This document shows, piece by piece, positions 8,876 through 15,719 of a DNA stretch of 64,000 bases. The position numbers were made by a program, and so were the translations under genes. Below the pieces are notes generated by a model. It saw only the letters and a program-made list of their open reading frames with translations, was not told the origin of the DNA and made no database searches. Within the stretch, counting starts at the first letter, position 1; every line of letters starts with the position of its first letter. The DNA is from Halomonas eurihalina (GTDB lineage Bacteria > Pseudomonadota > Gammaproteobacteria > Pseudomonadales > Halomonadaceae), in assembly GCF_008274785.1 (NCBI RefSeq), contig NZ_VTPU01000001.1, forward strand, positions 526,096-590,095, given 5' to 3'.

Positions 8876-9880
8876 ATGCGCGACGCCTCTGATAAGCCGC
8901 CACGCGTCTCCGGATGGTGGATCGGTGCCCTGCTGCTGGCCACGTTTCTCTGGCTACTTTGGCAGTATGGCCAGCCTCTCGGCCTGCAACTGGTGGCCTG
9001 GCAGCGCGACCTGCATCGCGCCCTGACCCTCTCGATCAGCGAGCTTTCGGGAGCGCCCTCTCCACAGACCTGGAGCCTGCTGCTCGCCCTCAGCTTCGGC
9101 TACGGCGTCTTCCATGCCGCCGGTCCCGGCCACGGCAAGGCAGTGCTCAGCACCTACCTGCTCACCCAGGGCGGGGCCCTGCGACGCGCCCTCACCCTCT
9201 CATGCGCGGCCGCCCTGCTGCAGGCGCTGGTGGCGATTGCGCTGGTGGCAGTACTGGTACACGGTCTTGGCTGGTTGACGCGCCAGGCCCTCGGCTCGGT
9301 GGTCTGGGTCGAACGCGCCAGCTACCTGACGATCAGCCTGCTGGGTGCCTGGCTGTGCTGGCGAGCCATCCGGCAACTGCGCCACGCCCATCACCACCAT
9401 GCCACTCATGACCACTCGCACCACACTCACCACTCGTCATGCGATTGCGCCCATCACATCACCCCGACTCAAGCCAACGATTGGCGCACCGCCCTGCTCA
9501 CGGTGATCTCCATCGGCATCCGCCCCTGTAGCGGTGCCGTTCTGATGGTGGGTGCCGCCTCGCTGCTGGGGCATTTCTGGGTCGGCGTGCTGGCAGCATT
9601 GACCATGGCGGCAGGCACCGCACTGACGGTTTCCACCCTCGCCCTGGCCAGCGTCACGGCGCGAGGCTGGGCGGAACGCCACCTGGCCCGACAATCCCGT
9701 TCCGGGCACCTCCAGCGACGACTCGGCTGGGCAGCCCTGGGCGGCGGCCTGCTCATCCTGCTGCTGGGCATCGGCCTGTTTCTGGTCGACGGAACGAGCG
9801 ACCGGGGCCCACTGCCCCTGCTGGAGACACCGCAGGCAGAGTCAGACACGGCCACCCCGCGCTCGCCCCTGGGTCTTTAG
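8876..9880 (+). CDS. NicO/RcnA-family nickel-cobalt transporter
   Basis: A 334-residue inner-membrane protein with about seven hydrophobic segments. Family motifs are FHAAGPGHGKAVLSTYLL near residue 80 and the second signature IGIRPCSGAVLM near residue 218. Between them, about residues 167-192, lies a cytoplasmic or periplasmic loop dense in histidine (HAHHHHATHDHSHHTHH) plus two cysteines, a likely Ni/Co/Zn-binding segment. RcnA members export Ni and Co; others import them, and direction cannot be read here. It is downstream of DUF1007 with a 78-base gap and probably shares its transcript. Confidence 0.87.
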   Translation: MRDASDKPPRVSGWWIGALLLATFLWLLWQYGQPLGLQLVAWQRDLHRALTLSISELSGAPSPQTWSLLLALSFGYGVFHAAGPGHGKAVLSTYLLTQGGALRRALTLSCAAALLQALVAIALVAVLVHGLGWLTRQALGSVVWVERASYLTISLLGAWLCWRAIRQLRHAHHHHATHDHSHHTHHSSCDCAHHITPTQANDWRTALLTVISIGIRPCSGAVLMVGAASLLGHFWVGVLAALTMAAGTALTVSTLALASVTARGWAERHLARQSRSGHLQRRLGWAALGGGLLILLLGIGLFLVDGTSDRGPLPLLETPQAESDTATPRSPLGL

Positions 9881-9902
9881 GGCAGAGGGTCTTTAGGGCA
9901 GA
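9871..9902. repeat. Perfect 16-bp tandem duplication spanning the NicO stop codon
   Basis: GGGTCTTTAGGGCAGA is present twice in succession (9871-9886 and 9887-9902). The first copy contains the last codons and stop of the NicO gene; the second repeats the stop region downstream. Confidence 0.9.
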
Positions 9903-10015
9903 GCATCCTCGCGATAACAGAGGAAACGATGCCATGGCACGTGCTCGAGCAGCGGGTACGTGATACGCCGAGGCATCTCGGCGTCGAACAACGAGGAAAC
10001 TGGCGGCAACCGATG

Positions 10016-11290
10016 TTAATCGACGGCGCCAGCACCGGACGGGTCTCCCGGGACCTCGTCACAGGCCCCGGGCTCAGCGATGGCTCCTGCGAGCCGACAG
10101 AGCGCAATGGCAGCCACACCACACAAGGCCAGCACCAGGGGCATGACATGAGGCCCCTGCACGACCAGGCTGGCGAGATAGCCCACGGCGGCGGCGACCA
10201 GGTAGTGCAGGGTGCCCATCAGGGCCGAGGCCACACCGGCCTGCGTTCCGCCAGCGTTCATGGTCAGCGCCGTCAGATTGCCGAACACCAGGCCGAGCGC
10301 ACCGATCGCCACGGCCAGCAGCACGCCATAGACCTCGAGGGTGGCCATGTCCGCCATCACGGCCAGAAACAACAGCGCCCCGGCCAGGGCATGCAGGCCG
10401 AGCCCGAGCAAGGTGACCCGCGCGGGCGTCATGCCCCGCCCAGCCAGCTTGTTGGCCAGCGTTCCGCCAAGGATCAGCCCCACCGAATTGGCGGCGAACA
10501 GATAGCTGAAATGGGTCGGCGTCATGCCGAAATGCTCGGTGAACACGAAGGCAGCGGCACTGATGTAGGTAAACAGCGACCCCAGCACGAAGCCGCCGGC
10601 CAGCGTATAGGCCATGAAGACCCGGCGGCGCGACTGGGTGAGATAGCCGCGCATCACGCTGCCGGCGTTCAACGGAGTGCGCCGCTCCGGGGCCAGAGAC
10701 TCGGGGATGGCCGCCAGGCTCCATACCAGGCCGATGCCACCGAGCACCGCCAGCACCCAGAAGATACCGCGCCAGCCACCATGCTCGAGCAGAAAGCCGC
10801 CCATCATGGGCGCCAGAACCGGCGCGACCATCATCACCTGCATCAGCAGCGAGAAGATTCTGGCGGAGCTTTTCACGTCGCAGAGGTCGGCCACGATCGC
10901 GCGCGGCGCCACCAGACCGGCGGCCGCACCGATGGCCTGGGCGAAGCGGGCGACCAGCAGCCACTCGAGGGTCGGCGCCAGCGCCGCGCCCACCGAGCCC
11001 GCCACGAAGATCACCAGCCCCACCATGAGCGGCATCCGGCGTCCGAAGCGTTCCAGCAGCGGGCCATACAGGCACTGACCCAGTGCCAGCCCGGCCAGGA
11101 ACACGGACAGCGTCTGCTGGACGCTGCCGGCCGAGACCCCGTAGGTCTGCGCGATCATCGGCATGCCGGGCAGGTACATGTCGATGGCCATGGCATCGAG
11201 TGCCGTCAACAGGGCCAGCAAAATCACCAGCGCTATGCCTATAGCGCTCTGGGCCTGGTAAGTGGCCTGGCGAGCGGTCTGTTCAACCAT
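10016..11290 (-). CDS. Bcr/CflA-family multidrug efflux MFS transporter
   Basis: A 424-residue protein with 12 predicted membrane helices. LTALDAMAIDMYLPGMP in helix 1 and the loop LYGPLLERFGRRMP between helices 2 and 3 are typical of the Bcr/CflA drug:proton antiporter group (DHA1). The start overlaps the 3' end of the TetR regulator gene by 8 bases, so the two form a translationally coupled operon; the regulator probably controls both. Substrates are unknown; relatives export bicyclomycin, chloramphenicol or sulfonamides. Confidence 0.92.
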   Translation of the reverse strand: MVEQTARQATYQAQSAIGIALVILLALLTALDAMAIDMYLPGMPMIAQTYGVSAGSVQQTLSVFLAGLALGQCLYGPLLERFGRRMPLMVGLVIFVAGSVGAALAPTLEWLLVARFAQAIGAAAGLVAPRAIVADLCDVKSSARIFSLLMQVMMVAPVLAPMMGGFLLEHGGWRGIFWVLAVLGGIGLVWSLAAIPESLAPERRTPLNAGSVMRGYLTQSRRRVFMAYTLAGGFVLGSLFTYISAAAFVFTEHFGMTPTHFSYLFAANSVGLILGGTLANKLAGRGMTPARVTLLGLGLHALAGALLFLAVMADMATLEVYGVLLAVAIGALGLVFGNLTALTMNAGGTQAGVASALMGTLHYLVAAAVGYLASLVVQGPHVMPLVLALCGVAAIALCRLAGAIAEPGACDEVPGDPSGAGAVD

Positions 11291-11888
11291 GGCGCGCTCC
11301 TGCTACAAGACGTTCGATACTTTCGTTCATGAGACGCTCCAGAGCTTCGAGGCGCGCCTCGAAGCGCTCCTGGCCGATATAGATCAGCGCCACGTGCAGG
11401 CTGTCGACCAGCCCCATGTAGGCATGACCCATGACCTCGGCGTCCTGATCGGCGAGCCCCCCTCCGACGTGGCGACGCAGCGCCGTCGTAAAATCCATCA
11501 ACAGCTGCTGCATGTAACCTTCATAGCCCTCTTGCAGCTCATGAAAGAGCGACTCGGGAGGGATATAGGAAGTGCGCAGTAAAAAGCGGAAATGGTCGGA
11601 GTCGGCGTAGCGGGCCAGCAAGGACTCGCAGTAACGGAGTCCCGGCAGAGTGGGCTCGGGCGCTTCGAAGCACTCGTGAGCAAAACGTGCCTCGACCTCC
11701 AGGGCGTCTTCAAAGACCGCCAGAAACAGCGCATCCTTGCTTTTTACATGCGAATAAAGCGATGCCTTGCGAATACCGGCATCGGCCGCGATACGGGACA
11801 GCGAGGCCCCCTCATAGCCATGCCGGGCGAACTGCACGACGGCGGCATTGAGTACCCGTCGCAGCGCGGGTGTCGTGGTGGATGACAT
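11283..11888 (-). CDS. TetR/AcrR-family transcriptional repressor
   Basis: A 201-residue regulator. The N-terminal helix-turn-helix is clear (AVVQFARHGYEGASLSRIAADAGIRKASLYSHVKSKDALF, about residues 13-52, read in parts). The C-terminal ligand-binding region is variable. It lies directly upstream of and overlaps the Bcr/CflA gene, and a strong palindrome 79 bases upstream of its start is the likely operator, so autoregulated repression relieved by a pump substrate is the simplest model. Confidence 0.92.
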   Translation of the reverse strand: MSSTTTPALRRVLNAAVVQFARHGYEGASLSRIAADAGIRKASLYSHVKSKDALFLAVFEDALEVEARFAHECFEAPEPTLPGLRYCESLLARYADSDHFRFLLRTSYIPPESLFHELQEGYEGYMQQLLMDFTTALRRHVGGGLADQDAEVMGHAYMGLVDSLHVALIYIGQERFEARLEALERLMNESIERLVAGARHG

Positions 11889-11966
11889 CTCGTCGACTCC
11901 AGAACATTCAGGCCTTGATGACGTTTGCCCAAGGGGCGCTTGGCGTCGGCATTCTAACCCAAAAAA

Positions 11967-11984
11967 CTACCGACCGGTAGGTAG
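11967..11984. promoter_or_regulatory. Palindromic TetR-type operator
   Basis: CTACCGACCGGTAGGTAG is an 18-bp near-perfect palindrome (one asymmetric pair per side) flanked by A-rich and T-rich runs. ACCGACCGGT-like cores are common operators of AcrR/TetR repressors. Its place upstream of the tetR-mfs operon fits an autoregulatory site. Confidence 0.65.
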
Positions 11985-12027
11985 CTTTTTCGATCATCAA
12001 AAAAATTGCCTTTCCGCCCGTCGGCCA

Positions 12028-12058
12028 GCCGGTCACGCTCGATGCGATCGTGACCGGC
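12028..12058. terminator. Stem-loop downstream of the NTF2-like gene
   Basis: GCCGGTCACG and CGTGACCGGC form a perfect 10-bp stem around an 11-base loop. It lies just past the 3' end of the minus-strand gene ending at 12079. No U-run follows immediately, so it may be a weak or Rho-assisted terminator. Confidence 0.45.
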
Positions 12059-12078
12059 GCCTTGCGACATTATTCTTT

Positions 12079-12546
12079 TCAAAACATGGTGTTGTCGTTG
12101 GCGGAGTCTTCCGGCACCGTCTGGATCACATCCCAGTGCTCGACGATCTTGCCCTCCTCGACGCGGAAGATATCGACCACGGCCTCGCCGCGATCCTCAT
12201 CGCCGTTGGTCGAGTGGACGTGCAGCCAGACCAGGTCACCATCGGCGGCGCTGCGCACGATCTCGCTTTGGTAGTCCGGGTTTTCCTTGAAGTAGCCGGC
12301 AAAGTAATCCACGAAGGGTGCCTTGCCGTCAGGCACTCCCGGATTGTGCTGAATGTAGTCCTGCGCCAGCACACGGGTGCTCTGCTCGGTCTCGTGCTCG
12401 TTGAAAAATTGATCATAGAACTCGGTGACCAGCGCACGGTTGGCCTCCTCGGTCTTTACGTCACGCTCGGATTGCGCAAAAGAAGCGACAGGCATGGCGA
12501 GTAACAGCGCGGTAGTGGCCACGCCCAGGGAGTTCAGGACCGACAT
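12079..12546 (-). CDS. NTF2-like (SnoaL-type) exported protein
   Basis: About 155 residues. The start at 12546 has GGAG eight bases upstream and gives a signal peptide ending PVASFAQ. The mature protein has the SnoaL/ketosteroid-isomerase-like pattern: LVTEFYDQFFNEHETEQ, YIQHNPGVPDGKAPFVDYF and a final strand VDIFRVEEGKIVEHWDVIQ. Such polyketide-cyclase-like proteins are often annotated as predicted SnoaL-like aldol condensation enzymes; no substrate can be inferred. It ends close to an NAD(P)-binding protein gene upstream on the same strand (29-base gap), so the two are probably co-transcribed. Confidence 0.85.
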   Translation of the reverse strand: MSVLNSLGVATTALLLAMPVASFAQSERDVKTEEANRALVTEFYDQFFNEHETEQSTRVLAQDYIQHNPGVPDGKAPFVDYFAGYFKENPDYQSEIVRSAADGDLVWLHVHSTNGDEDRGEAVVDIFRVEEGKIVEHWDVIQTVPEDSANDNTMF

Positions 12547-12575
12547 AGGGATACTCCAAGTGTTGGTTGGGTCGA

Positions 12576-13187
12576 TCAATAGCCGACGGTGAAGCGCTGG
12601 CGTGAATGGGCGGGCGCTTCAAGCTCATCCACCATCGCGATGGCGTAGTCTTCGAAGGAGATACTGGAGCCAGCGTCATGGGTCAGCAGTTGGTCCTGCC
12701 CGAGGCGAAACTTTCCGGTACGCTCGCCGGGCACGAACTCGGCCGAGGGAGACAGGAATGTCCAGTCGAGATCATCGACGCCGCGCAAGAAGTCCAGAAA
12801 CTCGCCACCGGCGTACGCTTCGGGCTTGTAGGCTTCGGGGAAATCCGGCTGGTCGATGACCTTCTCGCCGGGCGCCACTTCAAGGCTGCCGGCCCCGCCC
12901 ACCACCAGATAGCGTGCCACGCCGGCATCACGCACGGCTCCCACCAGCGTTCCGACATCGCTTGCCGTAAAGGGAACGGCGCTGATAACGGCGTCATGCC
13001 CCTTGAGCAGTGCTGCCAATGCCCGCTGGTCATTGGCATCGCCCTGCTTCGGCGTGACGCCGGGCAAGGGGGCAATCCTGTCCGTATTGCGAGCAATGGC
13101 GGTCACCTGATGCCCGCGATCGGACAGTTCGGCGAGAATACGCGAGCCTGCATCGCCCGACGCCCCGATAAGCGCAACTTTTGCCAT
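12576..13187 (-). CDS. NAD(P)-binding oxidoreductase of the NmrA/SDR-like (YwnB-like) group
   Basis: About 203 residues. The start at 13187 is set by AAGGAGA seven to eight bases upstream. The Rossmann motif GASGDAGSRI is at residues 8-17, followed by the acidic/basic cofactor region and DFLRGVDDLDWTFLSPSAEF, characteristic of small atypical SDR proteins that bind NAD(P)H. It is divergent from an HxlR regulator; such pairs often answer to electrophiles or quinones. Enzymatic substrate is unknown. Confidence 0.87.
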   Translation of the reverse strand: MAKVALIGASGDAGSRILAELSDRGHQVTAIARNTDRIAPLPGVTPKQGDANDQRALAALLKGHDAVISAVPFTASDVGTLVGAVRDAGVARYLVVGGAGSLEVAPGEKVIDQPDFPEAYKPEAYAGGEFLDFLRGVDDLDWTFLSPSAEFVPGERTGKFRLGQDQLLTHDAGSSISFEDYAIAMVDELEAPAHSRQRFTVGY

Positions 13188-13216
13188 GAGAAGTCTCCTT
13201 GAGTTCATTTCTGACA

Positions 13217-13239
13217 CATGGTCTACAAGGCAGACCATG
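13217..13239. promoter_or_regulatory. Inverted repeat 1, candidate HxlR operator
   Basis: CATGGTCT and AGACCATG form a perfect 8-bp inverted repeat with a 7-base spacer. It lies in the divergent promoter region, 30 bases upstream of the oxidoreductase start, and shares the half-site ATGGTC with a second repeat at 13293-13313. Confidence 0.55.
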
Positions 13240-13293
13240 GGATAAACTTATGGGAGTTCCTGTGACGGCACAAGACGTCATCTTCACCTGACA

Positions 13294-13313
13294 TGGTCAC
13301 GTCAATGTGACCA
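13294..13313. promoter_or_regulatory. Inverted repeat 2, candidate HxlR operator
   Basis: TGGTCAC and GTGACCA are a perfect 7-bp inverted repeat with a 6-base spacer, 40 bases upstream of the HxlR gene. It resembles the first repeat in the same intergenic region, consistent with one regulator binding both. Confidence 0.55.
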
Positions 13314-13353
13314 CTGAAATAGATGAAGGGCCACGACCATCCATGGAGAGATC

Positions 13354-13737
13354 ATGACAACCACTCCTGACGGCAAAGAGGTGATTTTCGAACAGCCCTG
13401 CCCGATTCGCGACGTGCTCGACCGCATCGGCAATCAGTGGAGTCTGCTGATTCTGGAAGCCCTGGCTCCCGGTACCCTGCGCTTCAATGCCCTGATGCGC
13501 GAGATCGGCGATATCTCGAAGCAGATGCTCTCCCGCACGCTCAAGCAGCTGGAGCAGGATGGCTTCATCACGCGTACGCTCTACCCCGAGGTTCCCCCGC
13601 GGGTGGAATACACGCTGACCCCGCTGGGGCATTCCTTTCTCGAGCCGATGCAGCAGCTCGTGGACTGGGCGGATACGCATCACCACGCCATCGTGGCCGC
13701 TCGCGCTCGGTATCAGGCCGAGAACGATCAGGCCTGA
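13354..13737 (+). CDS. HxlR-family winged-helix regulator
   Basis: A 127-residue protein preceded by GGAGAG at 13345-13350. [19 protein letters not shown] and the recognition helix [17 protein letters not shown] are the HxlR signature. The single conserved cysteine at residue 16 is at the position used for thiol-based redox or electrophile sensing in YodB/HypR/QorR-type members. Divergent orientation to the NAD(P)-binding protein and the two paired inverted repeats between them suggest that it controls that gene and itself. Confidence 0.92.
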   Translation: MTTTPDGKEVIFEQPCPIRDVLDRIGNQWSLLILEALAPGTLRFNALMREIGDISKQMLSRTLKQLEQDGFITRTLYPEVPPRVEYTLTPLGHSFLEPMQQLVDWADTHHHAIVAARARYQAENDQA

Positions 13738-13770
13738 TAGCACGAGTACAGCTCTCGGCCCCCCCACCGT

Positions 13771-15432
13771 TCAGACGCTATCGAGGCTTCCCACCGCATC
13801 CTGGCTGGCCCGTTCCCGCTGCTGGCCGGTCAGTTCACGGAGCTGGCCATCGCGCATCTCGAGCAGACGGTCGGCATGACCGAAGTAGGCATCGTCGTGG
13901 CTGACGGCCAGCACCGTCTTGCCCAGTTCGCGAAGCCGAGGCAGCAAGGCCTGGTAGAAGGTGCGGCGGAACTGTGGATCCTGATCGGCGGCCCACTCGT
14001 CCAGCAGCAGGAAGTCACGCTGCTCGGCCACGGCCAGCAACAGCGCCAGGCGCTTGCGCTGTCCCTGGGAGAGTTGCGGATTGGTGACCCGATCGCCGTC
14101 GAAATGCAGCTTTTCCTCCATGGCCAGCCGCTCCAGCCAATCCTCCACCAGGGCGGGATCGGGCGCTGTGCCCTCTTGCCCCATCAGCCGGTCGAAGAGG
14201 TGGAAGTCGGTGAAGACCGCCGAGAAGCTGCGTCGATAGGCTTCCCACTGATCCGGCTCGAGTGCACAGCCATCGAGCAGGATCTCGCCCTCATGAGGCT
14301 GATAGAGCCCCGTCAACAAGCGGGCCAGGGTCGACTTGCCGCTGCCGTTGCCACCGATCAGGAATACCTGCTCGCCGCGTTTCAGGGTCAGGTCGATGGG
14401 CCCGACCGCGAAGCCCCGCCCCTGCTCGCCGTCGGCATAGCGAAAGGTGACGCCGCGCAGTTCCAGGGTCTGCCAGTCCCCCAGAGGCTCGCCACTGGCG
14501 AAAGCCTCGCGGTAATCGGCCAGTTGCAGGCTTTCGAGCTTATCGAAGGCGACCTGGGCGCCCAACAGGGTCGGCAACGCGCCCACTGCCTGGATCAGGG
14601 GCGTACGTAGAAACAGCAGCGTCAGGGAATAGGTCGCCGCCACATTGGTGTTGGCCCAGCCGAGCCCGTTGGCCAGGAAGAACGCCAGGCCGATGGCCCC
14701 AAGCATCATGATGTTGGACCAGTTGACGGCGCTCAGGTGGAAGGTGTCGGAGCGGATGATGTGATGGCGATACTCGCGGGCATTGCGGGTGTAGACCTCA
14801 TCGAACAGCCGGCGCGCGCGATCGCGATTGAGCGCGAGTTCCTTGCGCCCTTCGATCACCGCCGCGTAATCCTGATAGAGGCGATCCTCGGTCTCGCGCA
14901 CCCGCCCGAGATGCCGATAGACCCGTGAGACCAGCAGCCAGCCGACGATCACGGTCACCGCCACCCAGACAGCGGTGACCGCCAGCATGCCGGGCGACAG
15001 CCAGGCCAGGTACAAGGCCGACCCCAGCGTCAGGATCACGCCCTGCACCAGCTCGGGCAAGCGCACGAAGGCAATGGTGATCTGGCGCACGTCACTGGAG
15101 AGACTGGCCATGAGGTTGGCGCCGCCCAGTCGTTCGACACGCTCGATGTCGGTGTCGAGGATCCGCTTGATCAGCCGCCCCCGCAGCCGATAGACGAAAT
15201 GGTGGCCCAGGGTGGTCAGGGCCAGTTGCGCCCCGAGGGTGATGCCCAGCAACAGCACGATCAGCCCGATGAACTGCGGCAGCACCACCAGCGGATCGCC
15301 ATGGGCCTCGATCAACCGCCGGTTGATGAAGGCGATGACGCCGATTCCCAGACCGGCACTCGCCAGGCTGAGCGCCATGACAGCGATGAACGGCCAGCGA
15401 TAGTGGCGAAAGACGACGCGCAAGAGTTCCAC
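13771..15432 (-). CDS. Cyclic-peptide/siderophore-type ABC exporter (SyrD/PvdE/YojI family)
   Basis: About 553 residues, a fused permease and ATPase. The GTG at 15432 is chosen because GAGG lies eight bases upstream; an in-frame ATG at 15474 has no ribosome binding site and would place the start inside a hairpin. Six membrane helices occupy about residues 1-300. The ATPase part has Walker [10 protein letters not shown], signature [13 protein letters not shown] and Walker [19 protein letters not shown], which is diagnostic of the PvdE/SyrD/YojI group. Known members export pyoverdine precursor, syringomycin-type peptides or microcin J25. Divergent from a TonB receptor across a Fur-box-like site, it may export a siderophore, but no biosynthesis genes are in view. 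Confidence 0.88.
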   Translation of the reverse strand: MELLRVVFRHYRWPFIAVMALSLASAGLGIGVIAFINRRLIEAHGDPLVVLPQFIGLIVLLLGITLGAQLALTTLGHHFVYRLRGRLIKRILDTDIERVERLGGANLMASLSSDVRQITIAFVRLPELVQGVILTLGSALYLAWLSPGMLAVTAVWVAVTVIVGWLLVSRVYRHLGRVRETEDRLYQDYAAVIEGRKELALNRDRARRLFDEVYTRNAREYRHHIIRSDTFHLSAVNWSNIMMLGAIGLAFFLANGLGWANTNVAATYSLTLLFLRTPLIQAVGALPTLLGAQVAFDKLESLQLADYREAFASGEPLGDWQTLELRGVTFRYADGEQGRGFAVGPIDLTLKRGEQVFLIGGNGSGKSTLARLLTGLYQPHEGEILLDGCALEPDQWEAYRRSFSAVFTDFHLFDRLMGQEGTAPDPALVEDWLERLAMEEKLHFDGDRVTNPQLSQGQRKRLALLLAVAEQRDFLLLDEWAADQDPQFRRTFYQALLPRLRELGKTVLAVSHDDAYFGHADRLLEMRDGQLRELTGQQRERASQDAVGSLDSV

Positions 15433-15445
15433 GGATGATCCTCGT

Positions 15446-15481
15446 CGAGACAATGGCGGGGCATTGTGGCGCATTGTCTCG
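15446..15481. promoter_or_regulatory. Perfect 10-bp inverted repeat before the exporter gene
   Basis: CGAGACAATG (15446-15455) and CATTGTCTCG (15472-15481) are perfect inverted arms around a 16-base spacer that contains another CATTGTGG copy. It lies 14 bases upstream of the chosen GTG start and could be an operator or a 5'-leader hairpin controlling the exporter. Confidence 0.6.
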
Positions 15482-15556
15482 GCAAGTCAACGACGCCCCG
15501 ACGGTCTGGCGCATCAGACTCGCCACGAAAGATAAGCAATCATTTGCACCAGAAAA

Positions 15557-15571
15557 TGTAAAACATTATCA
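15557..15571. promoter_or_regulatory. Candidate Fur box in the exporter-receptor divergent region
   Basis: TGTAAAACATTATCA matches TGATAATNATTATCA at 11 of 14 defined positions, with a perfect right half. It lies between the divergent exporter (start 15432) and receptor (start 15720) genes, so iron could control both. Confidence 0.6.
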
Positions 15572-15719
15572 TTTGCCGCGCGTACCGGGTAACGCAACGC
15601 TGCGTACTGCCCAGCACAACAACCACCGACAATGTTTGCCCTGAGGGGAGCGCTGATTTATATCGCGAGCGCAGCAATAAATCCGTGTTTCCCTGGATCG
15701 ATCAAGGAACGCTTGCCGT

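Noticed and set aside
9929..11332. 467-codon open frame rich in Gln, His, Arg and Gly
   Set aside because: Antisense to the Bcr/CflA and part of the tetR genes; low-complexity composition typical of an antisense frame.
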